IMG/VR virus record: IMGVR_UViG_3300031521_000034
Location: 28,988-92,987 of that record
Direction: 5' to 3' (one strand)
DNA from: a virus
Length of the DNA stretch: 64,000 nucleotides
Part shown: in pieces, positions 1-9,315 of the stretch
Layout: every line of letters starts with the position of its first letter
Position numbering within the stretch: position 1 is the first letter of the stretch
The notes under the pieces: generated by a model
What the model was told of the DNA's origin: nothing
The model's database searches: none
What the model saw: the letters and a program-made list of their open reading frames with translations, nothing else
Program-made: the position numbers and the translations under genes

Positions 1-2393
1 TTGATGAAGTCGTATGCCACCCTATAAACCAACTTGCGTTCCAGGTTGAGCTGCTCATCGGACTTCTCAGCAGGATCACTACTGACGGTCACATTGATGT
101 CCTTCTCATCAATGCGGATGGTGCCGACGTTGTTCATGATGATCTCATGAATTTTGTGCATCAGCGTTTGGTTATTGAGCACGATCTTCTTCATGTGCTC
201 AGCCATCTGCGGCATGATCTCATCCTGGATCTTCTTGACGCGCTTGGCGAACATGATGTTACTGTTCACGATGGATGTCGCAAACTCCGGACCTCCCAAT
301 CCTAGATCAACCATTTCAGGAGTCAGATAGGCTCCCATGATCGAGCGCTTACGCAGCATCTCTTCGAGATCGGTGTCGGGCTTCGTATAGTTCGTAGCCT
401 TCTCACCAATGTCGATGTTGACGTCAGGAATCTCAGGGTGGCCTTCGAATGTGAATTCCATACCCGCACGCTGAACCCAGTCAGCCACTTCAGTCGGAGC
501 ATTGATGCCCAGAGGGAAGTACTGCTGGCGAGACTTGATGAGCTCATGGATCGTGACTTCGATCGTCTTGTAGGGATCAGGGTCAGTTTCCTCGAGCTTG
601 ATCTTCACATCAGTGCGACCAATGGAGTTCTTAATCGATGCCATAACGTTGGCAAACATCACCATCACGCGGAACGAGAGCAAGATCCGCATATCATCGA
701 GCAAAGACCTACCGGTGCCATTGCGGTTATAGTTCAGCGCAAAGTACGTCATAAGCTCAATCGGGATGAACAAGAGCTGAGTCGATTGCTTGGCCAGAGT
801 GCGTGCCAGCATGATTCGATAGAGTTCATCGTTACGACCCAGCGCTACGCCATTGTTGAACACACCATTGCGCAGTCGCTCGAGCAGGTCCTTTTCAACC
901 ATGTCTCCATAAGCACGAATGCTGTAGTCAACACGCATCCGATCCCTGAAGTTCATGGTCTCACCCGTGACCATGCTATCAACCTTGTTGAGCATTGCGG
1001 ATGGGAAGTTATCCGTATTACCCGTCAGGCGAGAACTCATGTCCCTGATATAGTCATCCTGCAACTCAATGTTGAGAGGATAGCCGTTTCCATCGAGCAG
1101 GACATAATAGCCGATGTGCTGGCTAGGGGCACCAGGGATGTGAACAGGAATCACCGATTCAGATGGCAGATCCAGAATAAGCGGGCAGCCAATCGACTTA
1201 CGACCCAGTTGCTCTTGAGTCTTCAGGAATGCAATAGGCTTGTGCGATGTTGCCGTATCACGATAGACTTTGTTCGTGAGCTTCTGATCGGTGAGCTTAT
1301 CGCTCCCTGCTTGCTTGGCTGCTTCCTTAGCATCCTGTCTGACATCATCACCCGATGCAGCCTTGAGCTTGTTCAGCTCAGCATCGGTCAAACGGAATGC
1401 TTCAGTGGAAATGCCATCGATGCGATCTGCCACAAACTGCTGCCGAATACGCTCATTGATCAGTGGCACCTTCATCACATTGAAGTTGTCGGTGACGGAG
1501 AGATACGTCGACAATTCCGCCTCATCGACTTTCGCCCTATCTGCACGAATGGCTTCAAGTGCTGAGCGACCCGCTTCGGTCTTGGAAAGCCGGTGCTTGA
1601 GTGATTCAACAACTTGCTTATCAATTGCTTCCAGATTCTTCTGGAAGCCTTCCATGCTGATGTTCGTTCCAGCATCGATGGCACCAGTGTTGATCTGGCT
1701 ATTGTACATCTGCATTGTTTCAAATGCGATGCCAACGTTGTTCTTGCGCAGAGCAGCATTGATTTTCTTTTGCTGCTTTTTGTTCGGTCCAAGAATGCCC
1801 AGAGGTGCAAAGTTGCCATTCTCAGTCACGAATCCGGAAAGTGACTCAGTACTCACTCGTCCAGCTGAGTTGATCACTTCATCGAGTGAATTTTCAGGAA
1901 TCACCGCAATAGGATGTGACCCACGATCGAACAAGACATTGCCGAGGATTTCTGCGAGCTTCGGTTTAATCTTGTAGTCCTGATCGAAGAATGTTTTGAT
2001 TACATCGATGACGGCAGCGGAAGCGGAAGTCGGCAGAATGCCTTCAGGCCCAGAGATGGTGATCTCACCACTGCTCATGTCTCGCGGTGACTGTACAGAT
2101 GCAATCAAAATCTGCTTCGATAGAGCAATGTCGGGGAGCAGTTGCAAGACCGTTTCAGAATCACGGATGTTGTCAACCTGCTTCTTGGAAATATCTTTGA
2201 AGATGTTGACATCCGGCATCGGAATCTTACGATTGCCGGCATTGTCATACATTGGCTGCTCACGTCCAGTAACTGTCTTCGAGAGCACAGCAGCCAGTCC
2301 TGGATCATTACCTATCAAGCTCAAAGCGTGGACGCTTTTTCCCTGACCCATCTGGTTAACCAGTGATGGGACGGACGGAGTTTTCCCTGCCAT
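1..2393 (-). CDS. Portal-like virion protein (3' end outside window)
   Basis: The frame is open from the ATG at 2393 to the window edge, giving 797 codons with no stop, so the gene is partial. An AGAGGAA ribosome site lies just upstream of the ATG. The region around residues 540-760 reads like a portal protein: a segment with IPIELMTYFAL, then GTGRSLLDDM (portals carry a G-S-hydrophobic-hydrophobic motif here), then a long helical stretch ending in FAKRVKKIQDEIMPQM. The size is closer to the large portals of phiKZ-type phages than to the roughly 520 residues of T4 gp20. The portal call is inference from this pattern; that it is a large structural protein is safer. It is divergent from the next gene with a 31 bp gap. 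Confidence 0.5.
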   Translation of the reverse strand, partial: MAGKTPSVPSLVNQMGQGKSVHALSLIGNDPGLAAVLSKTVTGREQPMYDNAGNRKIPMPDVNIFKDISKKQVDNIRDSETVLQLLPDIALSKQILIASVQSPRDMSSGEITISGPEGILPTSASAAVIDVIKTFFDQDYKIKPKLAEILGNVLFDRGSHPIAVIPENSLDEVINSAGRVSTESLSGFVTENGNFAPLGILGPNKKQQKKINAALRKNNVGIAFETMQMYNSQINTGAIDAGTNISMEGFQKNLEAIDKQVVESLKHRLSKTEAGRSALEAIRADRAKVDEAELSTYLSVTDNFNVMKVPLINERIRQQFVADRIDGISTEAFRLTDAELNKLKAASGDDVRQDAKEAAKQAGSDKLTDQKLTNKVYRDTATSHKPIAFLKTQEQLGRKSIGCPLILDLPSESVIPVHIPGAPSQHIGYYVLLDGNGYPLNIELQDDYIRDMSSRLTGNTDNFPSAMLNKVDSMVTGETMNFRDRMRVDYSIRAYGDMVEKDLLERLRNGVFNNGVALGRNDELYRIMLARTLAKQSTQLLFIPIELMTYFALNYNRNGTGRSLLDDMRILLSFRVMVMFANVMASIKNSIGRTDVKIKLEETDPDPYKTIEVTIHELIKSRQQYFPLGINAPTEVADWVQRAGMEFTFEGHPEIPDVNIDIGEKATNYTKPDTDLEEMLRKRSIMGAYLTPEMVDLGLGGPEFATSIVNSNIMFAKRVKKIQDEIMPQMAEHMKKIVLNNQTLMHKIHEIIMNNVGTIRIDEKDINVTVSSDPAEKSDEQLNLERKLVYRVAYDFI

Positions 2394-2424
2394 TTTTTGT
2401 ATTCCTCTTGTATTGGAGATCAAC
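2394..2424. promoter_or_regulatory. 31 bp divergent gap holding both ribosome binding sites
   Basis: The gap carries an AGAGGAAT site for the minus-strand gene and a TTGGAG site for the plus-strand gene. There is no room for two promoters, so at least one must lie inside the opposing coding sequence, and the two 5' leaders would be partly complementary. Confidence 0.6.
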
Positions 2425-4521
2425 GTGAATAACGACTATCAGCTCTATGTGCAGAGTGCGATCACTCTTGCAAAAACGATAGTCATCAAGTCAGTTGATG
2501 CATGTGAAGCAATTAACGCTTATCTCATTGCTGAAAACGGCGAACGTGCAGTCGACAAAACTGACGAGACCACATGGAAGTACTACATGAATCTCGCAGG
2601 ACAGTATCACTCGACTGACACGATGATGACTGTTGTCTCATGGGATACCGGGGAGACGATAAATTTTACTGTGGCTAACTTGGCTGTGCATAAGGCAACA
2701 AAGGTGGCCTATGCATACGGAACCAAACGCTACAAGGCTCTGCTGACGCAATACCCGGCTCAAGAGCCTTTGATTCTCGGAATTCTCAACCCGGTAGACA
2801 TCGATACGGCCATCGCAGCTACCGATGGTCTTATTCTGGCCTATCCAGATGATTTGATTGAATCTAACGAGTATTCGCTGATATCCAAGCTCAATACTTG
2901 GGTGGCAAACTATAAGACTCGCTGGGTCAATTCTCAGTTCTCAATTACGGATGAACTATATACTCCTGCTCATTTGGGCATCATGTATATGTGTCTATCC
3001 ATGGCCATCGTGACGTTTCGTGATGAGATGTCCAATACCAATGAAGCACACAGTTTTCACATCAGGCAGCACTTGCTGAGCCATGGTGTGCCTTCCACGG
3101 TGATTCGTTACCTCACAAAAAAGCAGGCATTGTTCTTCTACAGGAACATTGCTTATATTCAGAGAAATCTGGGTAGACAAGAGGTCTTCAAGTGGTTGGT
3201 GGATCACATCCTGACAGAGCGTCAGTTTCCTCTGGCTTCATACAGGATGCGTCACAGTGACAAGAGCCTGACAACAGCACTGGCACCCACAATCTATTTC
3301 AAGAAGGAAGCAGCCAATAGCATCTATGATGCTGACGTGGGAGACCACATTAGTCTGGACACCCTGCTGTCCAAGGAAATAGCTCTGGCTCGTAACAATA
3401 CCTCATACATCGGCGACAACACTGAGAAGATGAGAGCTGTATTCGAGCACTCCCTGTCAAACGTGGTTGAGACGAAGGTGCTGGAATCTTCTCTTATCAA
3501 TTACGAGGATGCGGGTCAGTACAGCATTGAGAGCATTTCAGTCAATCACTGGATCTATATGGCGTACCTTGGTTATTACAATGTGTATGTTCACATTGAG
3601 AATAACAAGACCAGTGATGAGATGGCGCTGACGATGAAGGAGGCGTACATTCTTTATATGTACGTTTATGCAAAGAGCCTGGGACTGACCCTCAAGGAAA
3701 TCCCGGACTTTCCTGCTACCTTTGTGCAGCGTATTCCCTTGCCCTCGGTGAGCGAGATGATGGTGGGTGTGAGTACTGGTAAGGTCGGAACAGACACAGC
3801 CGAATACGCTCTGTCTTTGTCACCCAAGATCACACCAGTTAAGTCTGTGTATGACTTCATTGCTCTATGCCGCGCTATCAAGGTTGCAGCGAAGTACCAA
3901 AGGCGGATTCCTTCGTACTATCAGGACTATCAGGCCCGTGGTCAGGCTCAGGATATGTGTTCGCGTATCTATTGCGACATGCTCTGCTCTCTGTCTACAG
4001 GCACCAAGTATTCCGACTGGCTCTCGGATATGAAGATTGACCTGACCAACTTCAGTAAGAGCGATTACTCGCTCATGGCACAGAACCTTTTGGTAGGTGC
4101 TACAGGTATCGACCTGGCAGATGTGAACAGCATTGGCAACGTCTACAACGCCATGATGACACTCATCAAGAAGCTCAGCAGCTATTCTATCCAGTACGTC
4201 ACTGATCCTTCCAGTGGATCTTTGATAGACCTCGGAATTCCTATGGTTAGAATGTGCGCTGGTGGCTTCAAAGGCGGGGATTTCGAGAGAGTAGATGTGG
4301 ATGGCGTGGATGTTTTGTCTTGCCTTGGGAAAGGTAAGGACTCCCGTCACGTCAATTCCGATGTGAACCTGGATCGCAAAGCAATGCGTATCAAGATTCA
4401 CATCAACATCAATGTCGGACTCGATGTCAAAGTACGCATACCGGCCAATTCGTACAAGATCCATAGCAAGGTTTTTGGTGCCAGCATCAGACCTTTGTCA
4501 ACAACTATCACCAAGAAATAA
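2425..4521 (+). CDS. Large protein of unknown function, probably virion
   Basis: A 698-residue protein. I chose the GTG at 2425 because GGAG sits 6 bases upstream; a TTG at 2413 would place that Shine-Dalgarno sequence inside the gene. The protein is mixed alpha/beta, rich in aromatic residues, with no signal peptide, no clear membrane segment and no recognisable catalytic motif. The C-terminal 60 residues are basic and rich in Asn, Ile and Lys. It is followed after 9 bases by the next gene in the same direction. Its place beside a portal-like gene suggests a head, neck or tail component, but this is inference only. I do not recognise the family. Confidence 0.6.
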   Translation: MNNDYQLYVQSAITLAKTIVIKSVDACEAINAYLIAENGERAVDKTDETTWKYYMNLAGQYHSTDTMMTVVSWDTGETINFTVANLAVHKATKVAYAYGTKRYKALLTQYPAQEPLILGILNPVDIDTAIAATDGLILAYPDDLIESNEYSLISKLNTWVANYKTRWVNSQFSITDELYTPAHLGIMYMCLSMAIVTFRDEMSNTNEAHSFHIRQHLLSHGVPSTVIRYLTKKQALFFYRNIAYIQRNLGRQEVFKWLVDHILTERQFPLASYRMRHSDKSLTTALAPTIYFKKEAANSIYDADVGDHISLDTLLSKEIALARNNTSYIGDNTEKMRAVFEHSLSNVVETKVLESSLINYEDAGQYSIESISVNHWIYMAYLGYYNVYVHIENNKTSDEMALTMKEAYILYMYVYAKSLGLTLKEIPDFPATFVQRIPLPSVSEMMVGVSTGKVGTDTAEYALSLSPKITPVKSVYDFIALCRAIKVAAKYQRRIPSYYQDYQARGQAQDMCSRIYCDMLCSLSTGTKYSDWLSDMKIDLTNFSKSDYSLMAQNLLVGATGIDLADVNSIGNVYNAMMTLIKKLSSYSIQYVTDPSSGSLIDLGIPMVRMCAGGFKGGDFERVDVDGVDVLSCLGKGKDSRHVNSDVNLDRKAMRIKIHININVGLDVKVRIPANSYKIHSKVFGASIRPLSTTITKK

Positions 4522-4530
4522 GGATTGAAG

Positions 4531-5391
4531 ATGTCTACTGCTCAATCTTCTTCGGATAAGACTGTCCGAACCATTTACGGCTCCTATGTGCAGAACACTC
4601 TGCTCATGAAGACCGAGTTCAACATGGCTGCCAATACCACCATGAATGAGTACTTTGATGTGCTCTCTGGTGTGGCTCCTGATGCGGGCGCTTATCCTTC
4701 AGCCAGGTACATTGCGATTGGTCGTGGCGGCCATACGCTCAAGACTGGTGCTGATGGTGAAGTGCTGGTGGATTACCTCAAGCACAGGGCAAGTGATGCG
4801 ATGCTCTACAAGCCACTGCCTTTCGTGCTTCGCACCACCGACAACGACCTCACGGCAACTGAGCGTGCGAACTACGCGATACGCAAGTCAGTGGTCTATG
4901 GTGGCGTGAGCTACTATGCGTACTACCTGCGCAGGTTCGATGTCACGGCTCTGAAGACCAACATGCAGTACAATACCGTGCTCAATGGTGATACCACGGT
5001 TACGTCGTTCATCCCGACAACCGACAACCTGCATCCGACGGCTTCGAACCTGTCCCCCACCGGGGTGACCTCCACCAGTGGCGACTATCTGAATACATCC
5101 ACCATTCTGGATCTCATACTCGATGAAGCTAGCGTCTCCGAGATCCTCAATGCTGCCAAGGTCATCTACGGAAATGAAGCCTATGCATTCATTTCCGAAA
5201 TGGCAATCGTGACAGGTGTCGACAAGGTCACTCAGGGTTCTTTGCCTGCTGGTGCTACCTTCAACTACACTGAAGCCATTGCGGCGCAGGTACACACCTT
5301 CACCAGTGTCTCGGCCGACCTGCAAGGCCTGTCTGAAGGTTTCGAGGTGACGGTTGATGTCGGTTCCACTGAACCTCTGGGTGTGAACTGA
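4531..5391 (+). CDS. Conserved phage virion-type protein, function unknown
   Basis: A 286-residue protein; the ATG at 4531 is preceded by AAGGA with 6 bases of spacing, which favours it over the TTG at 4525. The central part has a run typical of a structural family I remember from large myoviruses: AIGRGGHTLKTGADG, then LPFVLRTTDNDLTA and a tyrosine-rich YYAYYLRR. Beta-rich sequence follows. There are no membrane segments and no catalytic motif. It probably works with the preceding large gene as a baseplate or neck component; the exact role is not visible. Confidence is high for the gene, low for the role. Confidence 0.6.
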   Translation: MSTAQSSSDKTVRTIYGSYVQNTLLMKTEFNMAANTTMNEYFDVLSGVAPDAGAYPSARYIAIGRGGHTLKTGADGEVLVDYLKHRASDAMLYKPLPFVLRTTDNDLTATERANYAIRKSVVYGGVSYYAYYLRRFDVTALKTNMQYNTVLNGDTTVTSFIPTTDNLHPTASNLSPTGVTSTSGDYLNTSTILDLILDEASVSEILNAAKVIYGNEAYAFISEMAIVTGVDKVTQGSLPAGATFNYTEAIAAQVHTFTSVSADLQGLSEGFEVTVDVGSTEPLGVN

Positions 5392-5408
5392 ACGTGGAGT
5401 AATCCCCC

Positions 5409-5981
5409 GTGATACGTATCTCAAATGACGGGGGTTCCATTGCTCGGATATTGGGTATTGACCCAGGTACAGCTCACTTTGGTATTTCATGTGTTAGCGT
5501 GGATATCAGATCTCTGGAGATAATCCAGACAGATGCTATTACATTGAGAGGGGATAAGTGTCCCTTGGATCAGTGGAAAGGCGAGATGTACGGGGATCGA
5601 TACCCACGAATGGTTGGCATTAGCCGGATGTTCATGCGCGCATTAACTCAGTTGCAACCCAACTGTGTTGTGATGGAATCCGGCTTTTTCCACAGTCTTC
5701 ATCCAGGCGCTTTTTTACCACTGACTGAAGTTCGTGTGATGGTTCAAGATACATTGCATGAGTTTGATCCGTGGTTGGAACTCCACACCATAGACCCATC
5801 ATCGATCAAGAACGCAGTAGGTGCTCATGGAGCAGCGAAGAAGAATCCCGTTAAGGATTCAGTCGCAAAGATCTCTGAGCTCAACCTCAAACGCGGTATT
5901 GACCACTATGATGAACACTCCATTGATGCAATCGCTGTAGCGTACACTCACCTGTGCAGAATGCGGTTGTCGAGGATTTGA
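5409..5981 (+). CDS. RuvC-like Holliday junction resolvase
   Basis: A 190-residue RNase-H-fold nuclease that would cut four-way DNA junctions in replicating or packaging phage DNA. Motifs: GIDPGTAHFG at residues 16-25 with catalytic Asp18; VVMESGF with Glu90; and a C-terminal DEHSIDAIAVAY holding the last acidic pair (about 168-173). Length matches bacterial RuvC (about 170 residues). It starts at GTG with GGAG 9 bases upstream and ends 2 bases before the next ATG, so it is translated in one operon with virion genes upstream and lysis genes downstream. All expected acidic residues are present, so it is probably active. Confidence 0.85.
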   Translation: MIRISNDGGSIARILGIDPGTAHFGISCVSVDIRSLEIIQTDAITLRGDKCPLDQWKGEMYGDRYPRMVGISRMFMRALTQLQPNCVVMESGFFHSLHPGAFLPLTEVRVMVQDTLHEFDPWLELHTIDPSSIKNAVGAHGAAKKNPVKDSVAKISELNLKRGIDHYDEHSIDAIAVAYTHLCRMRLSRI

Positions 5982-5983
5982 TC

Positions 5984-6541
5984 ATGACAGCAATTTTCAC
6001 TTTTTTGTTCACGATAGGTAGAGCTATTGTGAAGTTCTTCTCCGATCTCACATTGGGAGAGAGGGTCGCCATTGTTATCTCGTTGGTTTTGATCTGCATG
6101 TCCTTGGTGACACACCACTACTACGAGAAAACGCTCGAGTTGCAAAAGTCAGTGGATGAGCTGACAACCAAGAAGCAAGAACTCGAACGTGACAATAAGC
6201 AACTTGCCCAAAGCATCGAGCTTTTGAAACAGTCTTCCAAGATCGATGATCGCGCCTGCAAGTTCGTTGCGCAAGAGCACGCCAAGATCGACTCCAAAGT
6301 CGACACCATCAAGAGTGCAGGTGAAGTTACCGAAACGAAGATCAGAGCCAAGTACACCAAAACAGTAATAAAGAAAGTCTCTCCTCAATCGAGCGACATT
6401 GTCGCTGTTCAGGAAGAAGCTCCATCGGATGTAGTCAGTCCGAAAGATAAGGAAATCAGTGCAGTTCGAATAAAGACAGCCTGGAATGTCTATTGCTCCA
6501 TGGATGGAGCATCAGCTTCTGCCTGTAAGAGCACGAACTGA
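5984..6541 (+). CDS. Inner-membrane spanin (Rz-like)
   Basis: A 185-residue protein with an N-terminal membrane anchor (about residues 27-43, after an earlier hydrophobic stretch at 3-13), then a long charged coiled coil (about 50-120) and a polar tail. This is the layout of an i-spanin: inner-membrane anchor and periplasmic helix that joins an outer-membrane lipoprotein to fuse the two membranes at lysis. The next gene supplies the lipoprotein. I start at the ATG at 5984, two bases after the resolvase stop, with AGGAT just upstream. Length is somewhat above lambda Rz (153 residues). The call rests on topology and gene order, not on sequence identity. Confidence 0.7.
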   Translation: MTAIFTFLFTIGRAIVKFFSDLTLGERVAIVISLVLICMSLVTHHYYEKTLELQKSVDELTTKKQELERDNKQLAQSIELLKQSSKIDDRACKFVAQEHAKIDSKVDTIKSAGEVTETKIRAKYTKTVIKKVSPQSSDIVAVQEEAPSDVVSPKDKEISAVRIKTAWNVYCSMDGASASACKSTN

Positions 6542-6580
6542 AACATCAGCACTCGTAACTAATCAAGGGAAAAAAGTATC

Positions 6581-6913
6581 ATGAAAACGTTCTACGTCAA
6601 GTTTACTTCTTTGTTTCTCATCAGTCTTGCTACACTGGTGCTCACGGGCTGTCAGACCGCCATTACCAAAACGGCTGAGGTCGATACGTCTTGGTATGTG
6701 CCCGAGGCATTGCTGATACCTTGCGTCACTCCCCAGCCACCGAACCAGGATGTCTACAACGGCCTCCCTCAGTGGGTGGACAAAGAAAAGATGTGGCTTG
6801 ATACTTATTCCGAAGCAGTCAAGGCCATTGCCAATTGCAATGCTGACAAGAAAGCAATTGCGCAAGACCAGACACAACAAAAAGCTCTGCGGGATAAAGC
6901 CCGCAAGGACTGA
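6581..6913 (+). CDS. Outer-membrane lipoprotein spanin (Rz1-like)
   Basis: A 110-residue precursor with a basic N-terminus, a hydrophobic core and a clean lipobox LTGC with Cys24 as the lipidated residue, so the mature protein has about 87 residues. The mature part holds PEALLIPC and a proline-rich PQPPNQ, as in Rz1-type proteins, followed by a charged helical tail. Together with the gene before it this forms a two-component spanin encoded side by side rather than nested. AAGGGA lies 10 bases before the ATG. The host must therefore have an outer membrane. Confidence 0.75.
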   Translation: MKTFYVKFTSLFLISLATLVLTGCQTAITKTAEVDTSWYVPEALLIPCVTPQPPNQDVYNGLPQWVDKEKMWLDTYSEAVKAIANCNADKKAIAQDQTQQKALRDKARKD

Positions 6914-6915
6914 AT

Positions 6916-7401
6916 ATGATTGTCAAACACTTCTTCGAAAGTTTTGAAAGAGATGACGTAATTGCCAAGAGTAAAGAAAACTGGCTAGCGGCATTCATGC
7001 TGGCCATCAATCACGCCATAACGGATCAGGAGCTGGATCTGCCTCGTGTGACCGCAGCTACTAGCGGAATGGATCTGGAAGGTACATTCCGCAGTCTGCC
7101 TGAAGCCACGCAGGTTCGCATTCTATATGAAGTGATTGTCAACCCGAAGAATCGCAGGCTAGGTGTTCGTAGTAAGGATGCAAAAGAAGATGCAATCCTG
7201 AGACGAGAAACCAGACAGTTTAAGCTGTTTCAGTTTCGGTTCATCAAGACAATCCTCTGGAGCTTATTTGCAGGATTCATTCTGCTAATAAGCATGAGTG
7301 TCTATTTGGCTATCTCGAGTGCCAAGGCACCCGATTCTGATCTGATCAGCAGCATCCTGAAAACAATCACGGAGTTGCTGAAGATAATCTTCTCAACATA
7401 A
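6916..7401 (+). CDS. Small membrane protein in the lysis cluster (holin candidate)
   Basis: A 161-residue protein: a soluble charged N-terminal half, one strong membrane segment at about residues 108-134, and a C-terminal amphipathic helix at 142-160. It begins 2 bases after the spanin lipoprotein stop, with AAGGA upstream. Position next to spanins makes a holin or lysis regulator possible, but the long soluble N-terminal domain is unusual for a holin and no family motif is recognised. It could equally be an unrelated membrane protein sharing the operon. Confidence 0.4.
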   Translation: MIVKHFFESFERDDVIAKSKENWLAAFMLAINHAITDQELDLPRVTAATSGMDLEGTFRSLPEATQVRILYEVIVNPKNRRLGVRSKDAKEDAILRRETRQFKLFQFRFIKTILWSLFAGFILLISMSVYLAISSAKAPDSDLISSILKTITELLKIIFST

Positions 7402-7411
7402 GGAGCCACCC

Positions 7412-8194
7412 ATGCGTGGTATCAGACAACTGCTTCGCCCCTCTTTGGAGAGCGATGATAAGACCATCGAACACGAAGACGAGCGAGTTTTCTACGGCCG
7501 CATGAAGGATGTGAGTCAGCTTCAAGGTGCTTCTTCGATGGAACAGCAAGAGCAATATGAGGTGAAGGTTGAAAAGTCCGAACACAACCTCATCGGCGGA
7601 CGAATGCGTGTTCGTAAAGCTGTTGCCAAGGGTAGCACCGAACCCACATTCACCTTTACCATCAAGACTGCTTCCCCCAAGGGTGGTGACAATGAAACCA
7701 ATGCGCCTTCCACTGAGCAGATGTTCACTCAGTTCAAGGGCATGTGCGAAGCTGGGATGATGAAGGATCGCTACACGTTCAAGGTGGGTGATAGCGATGC
7801 CTTGAAGTGGGAAGTGGATGTTTATCCGGGTCCCAATGGTCAATACCAGCCCTGGGTACGCATCGAGCTGGAAGTGCAGGATTTCCAAGGTGAGATTCCT
7901 GAACTCCCGATCGATCTTGAAGAAGCTATCGTGGCTCCTGCTGAACAGCAGACTCCTGAAGAGAAAGCCAAGATCAAGACGCTCTTCGAGACGGTCTTCC
8001 TTCGTCCGAATCCGTATCTGGGTCTCAAAGGCGTGGAGAATCCCGATATCGAGGACAATGAACCCAGGCCTGATCCTCAGTCCAGCACTGAACCGGAACC
8101 TGATTCCAACAAGGATGACGATGAAGGTGATGACAAGGACAAGGGCGAGAACAAGCCTGATGACGATGGTGAAGGCGAAGACAAGTCTGAATAA
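7412..8194 (+). CDS. CYTH-like (triphosphate tunnel) protein with acidic tail
   Basis: A 260-residue protein. Residues 49-155 show the signature pattern of the CYTH superfamily (thiamine triphosphatase, class IV adenylate cyclase): YEVKVEK at 49-55, GGRMRVRKA at 62-70, TFTIKT at 81-86, KWEVDVYPG at 132-140 and RIELEVQ at 150-156. The alternating E/K/R residues would line a tunnel that binds a triphosphate and metal. From residue about 200 to the end the chain is almost wholly Asp, Glu, Lys and Pro, probably disordered. AAGGAG precedes the ATG. The superfamily call is by eye; the substrate cannot be told. It closes the plus-strand operon before a strong hairpin. Confidence 0.55.
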   Translation: MRGIRQLLRPSLESDDKTIEHEDERVFYGRMKDVSQLQGASSMEQQEQYEVKVEKSEHNLIGGRMRVRKAVAKGSTEPTFTFTIKTASPKGGDNETNAPSTEQMFTQFKGMCEAGMMKDRYTFKVGDSDALKWEVDVYPGPNGQYQPWVRIELEVQDFQGEIPELPIDLEEAIVAPAEQQTPEEKAKIKTLFETVFLRPNPYLGLKGVENPDIEDNEPRPDPQSSTEPEPDSNKDDDEGDDKDKGENKPDDDGEGEDKSE

Positions 8195-8204
8195 GACAGC
8201 ATAT

Positions 8205-8241
8205 CCCTACTACCGGATGCTCGAAGCATCCGGTAGTAGGG
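8205..8241. terminator. Bidirectional hairpin between convergent genes
   Basis: A perfect 17 bp stem (8205-8221 with 8225-8241) around a 3-base loop, right between two converging genes. T-rich sequence follows only weakly. It would serve both strands. Confidence 0.8.
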
Positions 8242-8252
8242 TATTTGCCGTA

Positions 8253-9260
8253 TCAGATTTCGTGCAGGTATCTGGCATACTTGGGTCGACGAATCAATCG
8301 AACATTCCGCACATGTTCAAGATTAATGTCGTAAGCAGAACGAGTTCCATAAATGGGAGTCTTCGACTTAACGAGATAATTCGCGACATTGCCGAACCAG
8401 ACATCGGGATTGCATCCTTTCTTGAGTGCACAGACCCTCCTGGATTTGATCACGTCATTGGGACCACCGTTGTAGGCACTGTCAGCAAAGTCCAGACCAT
8501 TCACGCCCAATTTGCGAAAGGGGCGATAGGCGTCTTTGGACAATATGACGAGAGAACGAATCTGAAGATCGGGACGTTCGTAGATGTTGCTCCACGTCAT
8601 CTCACCCAGAGCTTCCTTATGCTGCTGCCGCAAGGTAGCGAGCATATCCATTCGCAGACTGCCATCCTTACGGTAAGCACGAGTGATCTGACCGATGCCG
8701 GCGCCTTCTTCACGAGAAGTTTTCAGACGAGCCTTCGGATTCATGCACTTCGGTGACTTGAGAGAGACACATGATTCCTGTTCAGCCAGAGCGCGAAGAG
8801 TGGAAGGTTGAGGGTGATCGCTCCACCAGCGCTGCTGTTCGGCCTTGATGGTGGGTTCGATCTTGTAGAAGTTCGGCGGGAACTGATCCGCCGCCATCGT
8901 GACCCTGGCAAACAGACCAATGAAGAAGATCGTGGCCAGAGTCTTGGCTAGAACAACCAGACCAGAGCCGACGTTCTTATCATTCAGAGCCGAGTCCATG
9001 TGGGTGCGGGTATCCGCTTCCTTATAGTCATAGACCATCTTGACTGCAAGCACACCCAGAGCAATTGCCCAGAAGGTCTGAAGGATCGAAACACCCGAAG
9101 CAAGCATCGAGTCACCGGTCTTGTCGAAGAAATGTTTCGTGACATAGATACCGACCAGACACGCGACAGTCAGACTGATGGTGCGGTATCGTTTCACACT
9201 GGAAGATGCTCTGACGAAGAAGCTCTTCAGAGAGTCATTGATTGATGCAAGAAAACTCAT
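8253..9260 (-). CDS. Membrane-anchored lytic transglycosylase (endolysin candidate)
   Basis: A 335-residue protein. I use the ATG at 9260 because AGAGGAA lies 7 bases upstream; a longer frame starting at 9308 would bury that site. Three membrane segments (about 26-44, 55-77, 100-121) precede a soluble domain with SLT-type lysozyme-fold marks: ALAEQESC with Glu162 as likely catalytic acid, GAGIGQIT (about 187-194) and DSAYNGGPN (about 268-276). It would cleave the glycan strand of peptidoglycan from the periplasmic side. Three N-terminal membrane spans on an endolysin are unusual. It converges on the spanin operon, which supports a role in lysis. Confidence 0.7.
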   Translation of the reverse strand: MSFLASINDSLKSFFVRASSSVKRYRTISLTVACLVGIYVTKHFFDKTGDSMLASGVSILQTFWAIALGVLAVKMVYDYKEADTRTHMDSALNDKNVGSGLVVLAKTLATIFFIGLFARVTMAADQFPPNFYKIEPTIKAEQQRWWSDHPQPSTLRALAEQESCVSLKSPKCMNPKARLKTSREEGAGIGQITRAYRKDGSLRMDMLATLRQQHKEALGEMTWSNIYERPDLQIRSLVILSKDAYRPFRKLGVNGLDFADSAYNGGPNDVIKSRRVCALKKGCNPDVWFGNVANYLVKSKTPIYGTRSAYDINLEHVRNVRLIRRPKYARYLHEI

Positions 9261-9315
9261 TTGTGGTTCCTCTTTCTGTTGTATAACACTTTTTAGTGAC
9301 CGATACAAGCCCTAG

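Noticed and set aside
438-1565. 375-codon plus-strand open frame
   Set aside because: It lies antisense to the portal-like gene, which has the ribosome site, the coding pattern and the longer uninterrupted frame; its own protein is rich in Arg, His and Ile as antisense frames are.
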